Positions 1 to 8,511 of a stretch of 64,000 nt of DNA are shown piece by piece. The stretch's first letter is position 1; each line of letters opens with the position of its first letter. Both the position numbers and the translations under genes were made by a program. The DNA is from Halosolutus amylolyticus (lineage in GTDB: Archaea > Halobacteriota > Halobacteria > Halobacteriales > Natrialbaceae): NCBI RefSeq assembly GCF_023566055.1, contig NZ_JALIQP010000001.1:1245252-1309251 (forward strand), read 5' to 3'. The notes beneath the pieces are model-generated. The model worked only from the letters and a program-made list of their open reading frames with translations. It was not told the origin of the DNA and searched no databases.

Positions 1-304
1 CGAACTCGAGGACGGTCTCGACGTCGCGTTCGCCGGCGATCTCGCGAGCGTCGTCGAAGACTTCCTGTGCCTCGGCTTCGGATTTCTCCCGCCACTCACG
101 CCAGTACGCCGGCGAGACCGAGCCCGGCGGTGCCCCGTCGTCGAACGTCGGCCGCATGACGTCGATCAGACTGAGCCCGGATCCGATCGGGTCCATCACG
201 TGAACGACGACGACGTCGGCGTCCGGATAGTCGGTCAGCGCCGTCTCGAGCGCTTTCGTCGAGAGTGGTGACCCCTCCGTCGGAACGAGGACCGTCCGCG
301 TCAT
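1..304 (-). CDS. Universal stress protein, 3' end outside the window
   Basis: The minus-strand frame opens with ATG at 304 and reads MTRTVLVPTEGSPLSTKALE, the usual first strand and ATP-binding start of a UspA-fold protein, then runs off the left edge after about 101 residues. The middle (around residues 50-90) has the longer loop and charged helix typical of haloarchaeal single-domain USPs. The C-terminal G-2x-G-9x-G-S nucleotide motif lies outside the window, so ATP binding cannot be checked. It is the first of the USP genes that crowd the first 17 kb. Palindromic element A1 lies directly upstream. Confidence 0.85.
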   Translation of the reverse strand, partial: MTRTVLVPTEGSPLSTKALETALTDYPDADVVVVHVMDPIGSGLSLIDVMRPTFDDGAPPGSVSPAYWREWREKSEAEAQEVFDDAREIAGERDVETVLEF

Positions 305-331
305 ACGTCCCGTACGGGCCGTCGGTGCAAA

Positions 332-415
332 TATAGTAGCCACTGAACGTTACTGCACACCTGATCACAGGACAGCTTTGCGATCAGTGTGTGAATCGTT
401 TCAGTGGCTACTATA
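332..415. repeat. Palindromic element family A, copy 1
   Basis: An 84-bp element bounded by TATAGTAGCCACTGAA and its inverted copy TTCAGTGGCTACTATA. A second inverted pair near the centre (CTGATC..., cgatcag) would let it fold into a long cruciform. The same element occurs at 13751, 26427 and 42628. It has no coding capacity, which fits a MITE-like non-autonomous element. It lies 28 bp upstream of the partial USP gene, so it could carry or disrupt that promoter. Confidence 0.85.
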
Positions 416-538
416 GCCGGGGGCGCGCACCCGATCGACGGCAGGGTATCTCCCCACTCACCGGCGTTCCCGCCCCGTGGGAACTGGCACGGGGTCTTCG
501 ATGATCCAGGGCGAACCATTCCATAGAGGGGATCGAAC

Positions 539-790
539 GTGGTCGACTACTACGACAAGGTCATCGCCGGCATCGCGGGAAGCCTCCTCGGAGGCCTTCT
601 CATCGGCGTCGTGGCCCCGATCGCGGTCCAGAGCGGACTGTTCCTCGGGACGCTCGCCGCGACGCTCCTGGTGTACGACGCCGTCTTCCGGAACCCGCCC
701 GTGCCGGCGACGGATCCGCGGGTCGCGGCCGCGGCGATCGTCTGGCACGCGGTGCTGTTCTCCCTGGCGATCGCCGTTTTCGCCGGCTAG
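539..790 (+). CDS. Small membrane protein, unknown function
   Basis: 83 residues from a GTG start (GTG GTC GAC TAC). Nearly all of it is hydrophobic: a Gly-rich first helix (about residues 9-28, AGIAGSLLGGLLIGVVAP), a second at 33-47 and a third at 61-82, joined by a short Pro-rich loop (NPPVPATDP). I recognise no enzymatic motif. Size and composition match the small multi-pass proteins common in haloarchaea. It stands alone between the partial USP and the PAC2 gene. An overlapping frame at 477 is Arg/Ser-rich and reads as a shadow. Confidence 0.6.
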   Translation: MVDYYDKVIAGIAGSLLGGLLIGVVAPIAVQSGLFLGTLAATLLVYDAVFRNPPVPATDPRVAAAAIVWHAVLFSLAIAVFAG

Positions 791-887
791 TTGACGCGAC
801 TCTCGCTGAAACGGCCGATTCCCACCAGTCCGGCGGAGCGGGAACAGGGGATACAATCTTGGTCGTTACCGGTGTAGCTGATCACCG

Positions 888-1652
888 ATGGGAGATCAGA
901 CCCAATCCGCGTCGTTCGAACAGGTTACGGACGTCGACGCCGAGTCTCCGACGCTCGTCGAAGGGTTGCCCGGTCACGGGCTCGTCGCCTCGATCGCCGT
1001 CGATCAGATCACGGACCAGCTGGGGCTCGAGCACGTCGGGAACGTCGCGTCCGACGAGTTCCCCGCAGTCGTGACGTTCGACGACGGGCTCGTCCACGAC
1101 CTCGTCCGCGTCTACGGCGGCGCCGATCCGGCGGTACTGACCCTCGAGAGCGACCTCGCGCTCCCGCAGCGGTCGTTCGAACCCCTGGCCCGGTGTGTCC
1201 TCTCCGACCTCGCAGACGAGTTCAGCCGTGCGATCTTCATCGCGGGCGCACCGGCCGAATCGGAGGAACAGATCGGCGACGTGACCGGCGTCGGGACCAC
1301 CGAGGCGATCAAGAATGACCTCGTCGACGCGGGCATTTCGGTGCCCGAAGAGCCGGGACTCGTCGGCGGCATCACCGGCGCGCTCGTCCGGGAGTGTTAC
1401 CAGGCGGACGTCCCGGCCGCACTGCTGATCGTTCGCTCCCACCCGTTCCTCCCGGATCCGAAGGCGGCGAAGGCGGTGATCGAAACCGCGCTCGAACCGC
1501 TCGTCGACTTCGACGTCGACACGACGGCGCTCGACGAGCAGGCCGACGAGATCCAGCAGCGCATGCAACAGGTCGCACAGCAGTACCAGCAGGTGGCCGA
1601 AGAGCAAGGGGGCCAGCAACAGCAACAGGTCCAGACCGGAATGTTCCAGTGA
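888..1652 (+). CDS. PAC2-family protein (proteasome assembly chaperone-like)
   Basis: 254 residues. The N-terminal half carries the PAC2 pattern: TLVEGLPGHGLVASIAVDQI, then a predicted strand and helix, and further on a PGLVGGITGALV segment like the conserved Gly-rich loop of archaeal PAC2 (COG2047) proteins. Eukaryotic PAC2 helps assemble 20S proteasomes; the archaeal role is unproven. The last 40 residues are a Gln-rich predicted coiled coil (QQRMQQVAQQYQQVAEEQ) that could mediate oligomerisation. The ATG at 888 follows an AT-richer stretch (gatacaatc), consistent with a promoter close upstream. It is a monocistronic gene followed by the USP genes. Confidence 0.8.
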   Translation: MGDQTQSASFEQVTDVDAESPTLVEGLPGHGLVASIAVDQITDQLGLEHVGNVASDEFPAVVTFDDGLVHDLVRVYGGADPAVLTLESDLALPQRSFEPLARCVLSDLADEFSRAIFIAGAPAESEEQIGDVTGVGTTEAIKNDLVDAGISVPEEPGLVGGITGALVRECYQADVPAALLIVRSHPFLPDPKAAKAVIETALEPLVDFDVDTTALDEQADEIQQRMQQVAQQYQQVAEEQGGQQQQQVQTGMFQ

Positions 1653-1721
1653 TCCGATCGTCACGTCCTGGGAGCCGCCTGCAACCTATATATCCCGTCC
1701 AGTGGTTGAATCGGCACGGCC

Positions 1722-2126
1722 ATGTACGACACGATCCTCGTGGCGACGGACGGGAGCGACTCGGCGAACCGCGCGGTCGATCACGCGATCGATCTCGCGT
1801 CCACGTTCGACGCCGATCTCCACGCGATATACGTCGTCGACACCCGGCGGTACGGCGGTTCGATGCTGGGGAACGCGGACGATGTCGTCGCCGACCTGGA
1901 AGACCGCGGTCGAGAACTCCTCGACGACGTCGCGGAACGCACGACCGTCGAGGTGACGTCGACGATCCGTGACGGTCGCCCACACGAGCAGATCGGGGCG
2001 TACGCCGACGAGATCGACGCGGACCTGGTGGTGCTCGGCAACCGCGGTCTCGGTTCCGGCGGCGAGATCGGCAGCAACGCCGAACGGGTCGTCAGGTACG
2101 TCGATCGACCGGTGATCACGGCGTGA
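1722..2126 (+). CDS. Universal stress protein, single domain
   Basis: 134 residues with the UspA fold. It starts MYDTILVATDGSDSANRAV, where the Asp (DGS) is the usual nucleotide-contacting residue. The C-terminal phosphate loop reads GNRGLGSGGEIGSNAERVV, two residues shorter between the second Gly and GS than the usual G-2x-G-9x-G-S, so ATP binding may be altered. The ATG lies about 30 nt after tatatatccc, which suits a leaderless transcript. It and the next gene are close paralogues and probably a recent tandem duplication. Confidence 0.88.
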   Translation: MYDTILVATDGSDSANRAVDHAIDLASTFDADLHAIYVVDTRRYGGSMLGNADDVVADLEDRGRELLDDVAERTTVEVTSTIRDGRPHEQIGAYADEIDADLVVLGNRGLGSGGEIGSNAERVVRYVDRPVITA

Positions 2127-2238
2127 CCGGTGCCCGCGATCGGCTCCCCCTCGATCGTGGCGGATGGATCGAACCGCCGAGGGTCTGGCGCCCCGGCGTG
2201 AGTTATTTGACGGCGTTCGATGTGAATAACCCTGTTCG

Positions 2239-2658
2239 ATGTACGATACGATACTCGTCCCGACAGACGGCAGCGACCCGGCGAACCGAGCGGTAGAGCA
2301 CGCACTGGAACTCGCGGACCGGTACGACGCCGACGTCCACGCGATGTACTGCGTCGAGACCCACCGCTACGGCGAACCGGCCCTGAGTAGCGCCGAAATC
2401 GTTCTCGACAATCTCGAGGATCAGGGCGCGGCGATGCTCGAGGAACTGGCCGACCGCGCGGACAACGTCGGCATCGAGTGCACCTGGAACGTCTGCCACG
2501 GCCGACCCTGGGAGGAAGTCCACCGGAAGGGCGAGGAACTCGACGCCGACCTGATCGTGATCGGGTTCCAGGGCCAGAGCCACGATCGGACCGGGAAGAT
2601 CGGCAGCGTCGCCGAACGCGTGGTTCGCAACGCCGATCGGCCGGTGTTGACCGCCTGA
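2239..2658 (+). CDS. Universal stress protein, single domain
   Basis: 139 residues, closely similar to the USP just upstream (MYDTILVPTDGSDPANRAV at the start). It has the complete C-terminal nucleotide motif GFQGQSHDRTGKIGSVAERV, so it is a better candidate for an ATP-binding USP than its neighbour. Family knowledge: UspA-fold proteins bind ATP or other nucleotides and modulate survival under stress; their specific partners here are unknown. Two Cys-containing segments (YCVETH, ECTWNVCHG) near the middle are unusual for haloarchaeal USPs. Confidence 0.9.
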   Translation: MYDTILVPTDGSDPANRAVEHALELADRYDADVHAMYCVETHRYGEPALSSAEIVLDNLEDQGAAMLEELADRADNVGIECTWNVCHGRPWEEVHRKGEELDADLIVIGFQGQSHDRTGKIGSVAERVVRNADRPVLTA

Positions 2659-2845
2659 GGCGACGTCCGGGGTTCGGACCGGTCCGAGAGCTTCGGGACC
2701 GGGTTGCGTCCGAGAGCGATTGGGTGGCGCGATCGACTTCTCAAAATACTAGAACATCAGCTCAGCCTCAAATTGATAACGTTTCCTGATAGTCAGTCAA
2801 AGGCTGTAAACACGTTATTAGTGCTGAGCCCTACGATTCATCTTG

Positions 2846-3331
2846 ATGACAGACTCCGACCGAATGTCGCGACGAACGATGCTGATGATCACCGGTGCAG
2901 CGGGCATGACGGCGCTCGCCGGCTGTGGTGGCTCGGATAATGGGGATGGAAACGGTGGCGGCAACGGTGACGAAAACGGGGCCGCCGACGCGGACTGGGA
3001 GAGCGTCGAGGAGTTCTACTTCAACGGGCAGATCTCCCACTGGGGGGCCGAGGAACCGGCCTTCCTCGAGGGCGAGGAGAACCCGACGATCACGCTCATC
3101 GAGGGTCAGGAGTACACCTTCAGGTGGTACAACAACGACGGGGTCCAGCACAACATGGAGATCCGCAACGAGGACGACGACGTCGTCGAGGACTACCAGA
3201 GCGACGACGTCAGCGAGGAGGGCGAGGAGGCGTCGATCGAAGGCGTCACCGCGACCCAGGAGATGGCGACGTACATCTGCCAGTACCACGAGACTACGCA
3301 AGTGGGTGACATCGAGGTCCAGTCCGAGTGA
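2846..3331 (+). CDS. Secreted blue-copper (cupredoxin/halocyanin-like) lipoprotein
   Basis: About 161 residues from ATG 2846 (an in-frame TTG lies one codon earlier). The N-terminus has a twin-Arg pair (SRRTMLM), a hydrophobic core and an LAGC lipobox, so it is a Tat-exported lipid-anchored protein. A Gly/Asn/Asp-rich linker (about residues 30-47) precedes the cupredoxin domain. Copper ligands by eye are the His in VQHNMEIR and the Cys and His in ICQYHETTQ. The usual axial Met after the last His is absent, and a Gln sits at H+4. It probably carries electrons at the outer membrane face. I see no redox partner next to it. Confidence 0.85.
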   Translation: MTDSDRMSRRTMLMITGAAGMTALAGCGGSDNGDGNGGGNGDENGAADADWESVEEFYFNGQISHWGAEEPAFLEGEENPTITLIEGQEYTFRWYNNDGVQHNMEIRNEDDDVVEDYQSDDVSEEGEEASIEGVTATQEMATYICQYHETTQVGDIEVQSE

Positions 3332-3411
3332 CGACCACGGATCGACCTCGATCCGTACCGAATTTCCGGCGTCGATCGCTCCGGATGCACTGCGATCTTT
3401 TGTGAGCCCGC

Positions 3412-4326
3412 TTAGTCGTGGCTCATCGGGACACAGAGGACCGGCACGTCGGCGTTGCGGACGACGTTTTCCGTGACGCTCCCGAGGAGTTTCCGCTCGA
3501 GTCCGGAGCGACCGTGCGTTCCGATCGCGAGGAGATCGATCGCGTGCTCGTCGGCGTAGTTCAGGACCGCCCTGGCGGGCGGGCCGGTCGCGACGGTTCC
3601 CGTGACGCTGACGCCGGCCGCTCGCGCGCGATCGCGGACCGTTCCGAGCGCGTCCTCGCCCTCGCGCTCGAGTTTCGTCAGGATCGTTCCGGGCTCTGCG
3701 CTCCCCGTGAATCGGCTCGTATCGGCCGAATAGATCGTGTGGAGCATCGCGTCGAACGCGTCCGCGAGGGTGACTCCCCAGTCGACGGCGACCTCGGCGC
3801 CCTCGCTTCCGTCCGTCGGGAGGAGGACGTTCTCCGTGGTTTCGGTGGTCAGTTCGACGTCCCCCGCTTCGGGCGGGACCGCGAGCACCGGGACGGGAGC
3901 GGTTCGAAGTACATTTTCGGTGACGCTCCCGAGCACCACCCGTTCGAGTCCCGCTCGGCCTCTCGTCCCCATCGCGACGACGTCGATCCCGGCCGCGTCG
4001 ACGGTGCTCTCGATGATCCGGAACGGTTTCCCACGTTCGACCGTCGTCGTAACCTCGAGATCCGGGTCCCGCTTTTCGGCCGCCCTCGCGACGGTTTCGA
4101 CGGCCGTCTCGGCCTCGGCCTCGATCGCCGCTCGCGCCTCGTCGGTGTCGTCCTCGAAGATCCCGGAGACGCCCTCGACCTCCGAGGTGTCGACGACCGA
4201 GAGGACGTGAACGTCCGCTCCGGCCGCGACAGCCAGGTCGAGGCCGCGTTTCGCTCCCGCGAGCGCGCCGTCGCTCCCGTCGGTCGGCAACAGAACCGAC
4301 TCGATCGCGTCGTCGATCGGTGGCAT
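3412..4326 (-). CDS. Tandem universal stress protein (two USP domains)
   Basis: 304 residues from ATG 4326 (MPPIDDAIESVLLPTDGSDG). The longer upstream reading is rejected because it is Arg/Pro-rich and unlike USPs. Domain 1 ends with GTRGRAGLERVVLGSVTENV and domain 2 with GTHGRSGLERKLLGSVTENV; both are complete G-2x-G-9x-G-S motifs, so two ATP sites are expected. The domains join near residue 150 without a linker, mimicking the USP homodimer in one chain. The gene is divergent from the USP-like gene at 4767, with a 440-bp intergenic region between them. Confidence 0.9.
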   Translation of the reverse strand: MPPIDDAIESVLLPTDGSDGALAGAKRGLDLAVAAGADVHVLSVVDTSEVEGVSGIFEDDTDEARAAIEAEAETAVETVARAAEKRDPDLEVTTTVERGKPFRIIESTVDAAGIDVVAMGTRGRAGLERVVLGSVTENVLRTAPVPVLAVPPEAGDVELTTETTENVLLPTDGSEGAEVAVDWGVTLADAFDAMLHTIYSADTSRFTGSAEPGTILTKLEREGEDALGTVRDRARAAGVSVTGTVATGPPARAVLNYADEHAIDLLAIGTHGRSGLERKLLGSVTENVVRNADVPVLCVPMSHD

Positions 4327-4766
4327 ACTCGACCCTTTCACTACCCCGCCGAATAACTGTCCGGGTACGTCTCGAGGGCCGGCACGTCCCTGGCGACCGC
4401 TCGAGCGTGCCACCGCCGATCGAGGCCGGGCCGATATTGGAACGGCCTCGTCGTCGTAGACGTACGTCGCCACTGCGGTGGGAAACCATCGATTGGCGAA
4501 CCATTACGGTCGCTCGATTTTCGACGGGCGGCCGCACCTGCACCACGGCAGACGTATTTAACTGATTTTACAACCGTATGTTCGTCATGGTTTTCGGAAC
4601 AACCGACGGTTTCCCTCGGCAAACAAGTGGTAATGTGACATGTTGGCGAGCTATCTATCGTGGGGTCCCGAGGTGTACGGGTTCGATCGACCCGGCTACT
4701 CGAGGCGCGGACGCCCGCACCGATCGTCCCCTCGAAGTTATTGTCCAGCGAATCGAACGGACGCGT
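4327..4766. other. 440-bp divergent intergenic region, no gene seen
   Basis: It lies between two divergently transcribed USP genes. An AT-richer patch (cgtatttaactgattttaca near 4552-4573) could serve as a promoter, but it is about 190 bp from the start of the rightward gene. A nearer candidate for that gene is gaagttattgtcc just before 4745. I found no convincing coding frame, repeat or RNA gene. Confidence 0.5.
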
Positions 4767-5261
4767 ATGACCTTCGTCGTCCCGTTCGATGGATCGGAGC
4801 TCGCAGAGGCCGCCCTCGTCAGGGCCGTCGAGTACGCGTCAGTCCTCGACGAGGAAGTTGTGGCCGTCTCGGTCGTCCCGGAACGGAAGCGCTACGCGCG
4901 AGAAAAGGGCTGGATCGGGGAAGACGAGTCGTACGACGTCGACGCGGTCGTCGGACGCCTCCGCGACCAGGTCCAGGCGCTCGCGCCGGACGCGACGTTC
5001 GAGTACGAGCGAATTCGCGAGTTTCCCCCCGAATCGAAACTCGCCGGCCACATCGAACGGCTGGCCCTCGAGCACGACCCGAGCGTCGTCTTCCTCGGGA
5101 GCGACAACGTCGGCCGGGTCGTGACCCCGCTGACGAGCGTCGGCGTCCACATCGCCGCGGACGAATCCTACGACGTGTTCGTCGTTCGCCAGCCCGAGCC
5201 ACCGAAGGTCGACGCGATCGAGCCTCATCCCGAGTTCTACGGGCGGGAGGATTCGGCGTAG
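4767..5261 (+). CDS. USP-like protein lacking the classical ATP loop
   Basis: 164 residues from ATG 4767; the frame remains open upstream but that part is not protein-like. It starts MTFVVPFDGSELAEAALVRA and keeps the UspA strand-helix order, but the region matching the phosphate loop reads FLGSDNVGRVVTPLTSVGVH, without the G-9x-G-S spacing. It is a paralogue of the gene at 12231 (same VPFDGS start and same NVG loop), so the two form a distinct USP subfamily that may not bind ATP. A Tyr/Glu-rich insertion occupies residues 38-60. Confidence 0.82.
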   Translation: MTFVVPFDGSELAEAALVRAVEYASVLDEEVVAVSVVPERKRYAREKGWIGEDESYDVDAVVGRLRDQVQALAPDATFEYERIREFPPESKLAGHIERLALEHDPSVVFLGSDNVGRVVTPLTSVGVHIAADESYDVFVVRQPEPPKVDAIEPHPEFYGREDSA

Positions 5262-5324
5262 CGATCGGCGGGTCCGGGGATCGATCGCTCTCGCGTCGGC
5301 GCTACTGGTCGATCGTTCGCGCGG

Positions 5325-5408
5325 TCAGCGGGCGATCGAGAGTCCCGCTGAGGTGGCGTCCGTCGCGGCGTCGCTCCCGTCGGTGGCGATGAGAACGTCC
5401 TCGTACAT
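5325..5408 (-). pseudogene. USP remnant, N-terminal 27 residues only
   Basis: From ATG 5408 the minus strand reads MYEDVLIATDGSDAATDATS and stops seven residues later. This is a recognisable first strand and helix of a USP with the DGS motif intact and no remainder of the domain. The downstream sequence shows no continuation in the other two frames that I can recognise. The likeliest reading is a USP copy truncated by deletion; a real 27-residue peptide is less likely. Confidence 0.55.
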
Positions 5409-5613
5409 ACCGGCCCGTACACCGACTACGGTCTTGGCTCTGTTGACAGCCGGGGCGCTGTTCGGATGCGACGCTCGGGTTTCGATCTCCGGCCTGCCGG
5501 TATCCACCGCGAGTCGCCTGCGCTCCGGACTGCGGTCGATCGCTCCGGGGACGGTTCGCCCGCGAATCCGCGAGCGATTCCGGGGCGGAACCCGTCCACG
5601 AACCCGGTGAACG

Positions 5614-6114
5614 TCATTCCGGTCCGCCGTCCGTCGACTCCGGATCCGTCTCGCCCGTGGCCTCGGGTTGCGGGCCGCCCCCGGTCTGTGCCTCCTCGGC
5701 CGCTCCCCACCCGCCAGCGTCGACGACTTCGAAGAGTTTGCGCCAGTTCTCGTCGCCTTCACTCTCGGGGAGCTGATCGCGGAGTTGCTGGAAGTCGGAC
5801 GGGGGAACCGCGGTCTCGACGAGGTCGACGACGACCCGGGCGTGGTAGGCCGCCTCCGGCGGATCGACGCCCTCGATCTCGCTGACGCGTTCGACGAATT
5901 CCTGCCAGTCGAACCGCTGGCCGTGTTCCTGAACTGCACCGGTCAGGTACCACCTGATCTCGAGCGGGAGCGAGCCGGCGAGGTCGGCGGCGTTTCCCTC
6001 GGGGAGTCGCTGCCCCAGCGTCATGAGGGTCGCCCGGATCGCCCGCACTGTTCGGCCGGTGTCCGGAAGCTCGAGGCGGTGCTGAACCGTCCCGGTGAAT
6101 TCGTCGAAATTCAT
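5614..6114 (-). CDS. DUF2267 family protein
   Basis: 166 residues from ATG 6114 (MNFDEFTGTVQHRLELPDTG). The pattern of an N-terminal FDEFT helix, RAIRATLMTLGQRLPEGNAADLA, a PLEIRWYL segment, then FVERVSEIEG is the helical repeat of DUF2267 proteins, whose function is unknown. The final 35 residues are a low-complexity acidic/Gly tail typical of haloarchaeal surface adaptation. The longer start at 6144 (MTVLVRERRG) is possible, but MNFDEF matches the family start. It is transcribed convergently with the USP remnant and divergently from the HAD gene. Confidence 0.8.
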   Translation of the reverse strand: MNFDEFTGTVQHRLELPDTGRTVRAIRATLMTLGQRLPEGNAADLAGSLPLEIRWYLTGAVQEHGQRFDWQEFVERVSEIEGVDPPEAAYHARVVVDLVETAVPPSDFQQLRDQLPESEGDENWRKLFEVVDAGGWGAAEEAQTGGGPQPEATGETDPESTDGGPE

Positions 6115-6249
6115 ACCACGACGTTCGCGAACCAGCACCGTCAATCTAGGTGGTGGTCACGCCCTGCTTCGAGGGGCCACGCCCGTCGGGTCGGCGGCCG
6201 GCCGCGATCGACGGGTGGATATCATTGAAACGGCGGCTGAACGGACTCC

Positions 6250-6900
6250 ATGACGCTCGTCGCCTTCGACTTCGACGACACGCTCGCCCAGTCCGACCCG
6301 GGTATCCTCCTCGGGAGAGAGTACGACGTTGCGAGCGAGACGCGTGGGCTCGTAGAGCAGGGGCTGCGTGACGAGATCGATTTCGAGACCAGCCTTCGAG
6401 GGCGCGTCTCGTTGCTCGAGGGGATGCCGGAACGCCGGGTCGAAACCGCGTTCGATCGGTGCCAGTTGCGTGACGGCGCCGCCGAGTTGATCGCGGATCT
6501 GCGACGATCCGACGTGTCCGTGGCGATCGTCACGGGGAGTTTCGAACGGGGCGTCGAGGCGACGCTCGATCGAGCCGGGATCGCGGTCGACCACCTCGTC
6601 GCGAATCGACTCGTGCTGGAAAACGGGGCGCTGACGGGCGACGTCGAAGGCCCCGTGCTCGACGACAGGAAAGATCGGTCACTGGGCGAACTCGCCGTCG
6701 CCGAGGGGGAGGACCTCGACCGGACGATCGCGGTCGGTGGCGGGGCCACGGATCTCCCGATGCTCCGCGCTGCCGGGACCGCAGTCGGGTTCGATCCGGT
6801 GCCGCTCGTCGAACAGCACTGCGACGTCGTCGTACCGTCGATGCGAAAACTCCGGCTCTACTTCGACCAGCACGACATCGTCGACGCTGACGGGACCTGA
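6250..6900 (+). CDS. HAD-superfamily phosphatase (SerB-like) with altered motif IV
   Basis: 216 residues. Motif I is FDFDDTLA (nucleophile plus acid/base Asp), motif II lies in IVTGSFERGV, motif III is the Lys of LDDRKDRS, and the C1 cap lies around residues 15-75, as in phosphoserine phosphatase-type HAD-IB enzymes. Motif IV reads AVGGGATDLPML where the family has GDGAND: the first Mg-coordinating Asp is Gly, while the second Asp remains. Activity may therefore be reduced or dependent on another residue. The substrate is unproven; phosphoserine is only a guess from the family. It is monocistronic. Confidence 0.8.
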   Translation: MTLVAFDFDDTLAQSDPGILLGREYDVASETRGLVEQGLRDEIDFETSLRGRVSLLEGMPERRVETAFDRCQLRDGAAELIADLRRSDVSVAIVTGSFERGVEATLDRAGIAVDHLVANRLVLENGALTGDVEGPVLDDRKDRSLGELAVAEGEDLDRTIAVGGGATDLPMLRAAGTAVGFDPVPLVEQHCDVVVPSMRKLRLYFDQHDIVDADGT

Positions 6901-6974
6901 CGCGATCGTCGCCACTGTGCCACCCCGTGGTGGCTCCGGACCCGGTTCGCGAGCGGTACGCGGGATCGCGATCC

Positions 6975-7616
6975 CTATTTCACCGTCCGGGCGAACCAGT
7001 CGGCTGCCACGTCGGCGACTTCTTCGAGTTCGCCCTCCCCTTCGAAGAGGTGCCCTGCTCCCTCGACGACGTGCAGGTCCTTCTCACAGGAAAGCTGAGC
7101 TTTGGCCTCGCGGTTGAGTTCGAGCACCTGGGTATCGCCACCGCCGACGATGAACAGGGTCGGTGCCCGAACCTCGTCGAGGACGTCGGACGCCATGTCG
7201 ACGCGGCCGCCGCGCGAGACGACGGCGTCGACGGCGTCCTGCAGGCGCGCCGCTGCCCGGAGCGCGGACGCCGCTCCTGTACTGGAGCCGAAGTACCCGA
7301 CGGACGCGTCACGAGTGGCCTCGCGATCCCACAGCCACTCGGTAGCCGCGACGAGACGGTCTGTCAACAGCGGGATGTCGAAGCGATTGTCGCGGATCCG
7401 GTCTTCCTCCTCGGTGAGCAGGTCGAACAGCAGGGTCCCGAGTCCCCGATCGCGGATGACGTCGGCGACGAAGTTGTTACGAGGGCTCTTTCGGCTGGAC
7501 CCGCTCCCGTGAGCGAAGACGACCACCCCCGGCGCGTCCGCCGGGATTTCGAGCATACCTTCGAGTGTCACGTCGTCGACCGGGATGGATACGAGGGTCT
7601 CCGATCGCGGTGCCAT
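6975..7616 (-). CDS. Alpha/beta hydrolase (dienelactone hydrolase-like)
   Basis: 213 residues from ATG 7616 (MAPRSETLVSIPVDDVTLEG). It has the hydrolase core: HGSGSSRKSPRN after the third strand (oxyanion region), nucleophile elbow GYFGSSTGAAS (Ser in GSSTG), acid in the APTLFIVGGGDTQV strand, and the catalytic His in EGAGHLFEG near the end. It is shorter than full carboxylesterases and closest in plan to DLH-type proteins. The start fits because the downstream PRT gene's promoter follows at once on the other strand. The two genes are divergent with 105 bp between starts, and this hydrolase-PRT pair is common in archaea. Confidence 0.82.
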   Translation of the reverse strand: MAPRSETLVSIPVDDVTLEGMLEIPADAPGVVVFAHGSGSSRKSPRNNFVADVIRDRGLGTLLFDLLTEEEDRIRDNRFDIPLLTDRLVAATEWLWDREATRDASVGYFGSSTGAASALRAAARLQDAVDAVVSRGGRVDMASDVLDEVRAPTLFIVGGGDTQVLELNREAKAQLSCEKDLHVVEGAGHLFEGEGELEEVADVAADWFARTVK

Positions 7617-7683
7617 ACTCGACCCGACACCGGCAGCGATCTTTATACAGGGGGGTCGTCCCCCGCGAGTATCCCACCTGTGT

Positions 7684-7690
7684 GTTATAT
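7684..7690 (+). promoter_or_regulatory. TATA box for the phosphoribosyltransferase gene
   Basis: gttatatg lies about 32-38 nt before ATG 7722. That spacing fits an archaeal promoter giving an almost leaderless transcript, and it is the reason for preferring 7722 over the in-frame ATG at 7689, which would overlap the box. Confidence 0.5.
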
Positions 7691-7721
7691 GTACTCGCAT
7701 TCCGTGATTCAATCCGGGACG

Positions 7722-8360
7722 ATGGCAGAGACTCGCCGATTCAGCGACCGGACGGACGCGGGAGAGCAACTCGCGGACGAACTCCGCGAGCGGGGACTCG
7801 ACGCGGATATCGCGCTCGCCATCCCCCGGGGCGGCCTTCCGCTCGGCCGAGCGGTGGCCGACGCGCTCGACGTTCCGCTCGACGTCGTCGTCGCGAAGAA
7901 GATCGGTGCCCCGGGCAATCCGGAGTACGCCATCGGTGCCGTCGCGAGCGACGGGAGCGTCTGGCGGAACGAACAGGGCCTTCGCGGCTCGGGGGCCGAC
8001 GAGGAGTACTTCCAGCAACAGCGCGAGGAGGAAGCAGCGAACGCCCGTCGGAAGGCCGAGCGCTACCGCGGCGATCGATCGGAACCCGACCTGACCGACG
8101 AGACCGTGGTCGTCGTGGACGACGGCGTGGCGACGGGATCGACCGTCAGAGCCTGCCTCAGGAAGCTCAGCGAAACGGACGCCGATCGCATCGTGCTGGC
8201 AGTCCCCGTCGGCCCGCCGGAGACGATCGCGGAACTGGAGGACGAGGCCGACGAGGTCGTCTGTCTCGAGACGCCGCGCGGTTTCAGGGGCGTGGGGCAG
8301 TTCTACGAGCGGTTCGGACAGGTGACCGACGAGGAGGCGATGACGTATCTGGAGCGGTGA
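7722..8360 (+). CDS. Phosphoribosyltransferase family protein
   Basis: 212 residues. It has the type I PRT fold: IALAIPRGGLPLGRAVADAL after the first strand, and the PRPP-binding loop VVVVDDGVATGSTVRACLR (two acidic residues followed by a GxATGST phosphate loop). The hood has a long Gln/Glu/Arg helix (EEYFQQQREEEAANARRKAE) of the kind seen in the ComF/YrdA-like group of PRT domain proteins with unknown substrate. The start at 7722 is set by the TATA box. Its divergent neighbour is the DLH-type hydrolase; such pairs recur but have no assigned role. Confidence 0.85.
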   Translation: MAETRRFSDRTDAGEQLADELRERGLDADIALAIPRGGLPLGRAVADALDVPLDVVVAKKIGAPGNPEYAIGAVASDGSVWRNEQGLRGSGADEEYFQQQREEEAANARRKAERYRGDRSEPDLTDETVVVVDDGVATGSTVRACLRKLSETDADRIVLAVPVGPPETIAELEDEADEVVCLETPRGFRGVGQFYERFGQVTDEEAMTYLER

Positions 8361-8511
8361 CCGGTGTGCGACCAGCGCCGTCGGTCGACTCTCCGAAACC
8401 GAGGCCGATCACAACGATAACGACCGTCGGACACGTGTTCGTCGTACGGCGCACCGATGGCAGCGTCGTCCCGGCGGTATTGCAGTCCGATCGAGCGAAC
8501 GCATACAAATC

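Noticed and set aside
2831..4546. A 571-residue minus-strand frame rich in Arg
   Set aside because: It spans the cupredoxin gene and the tandem USP in other frames, and is Arg/Gly low-complexity without any domain.
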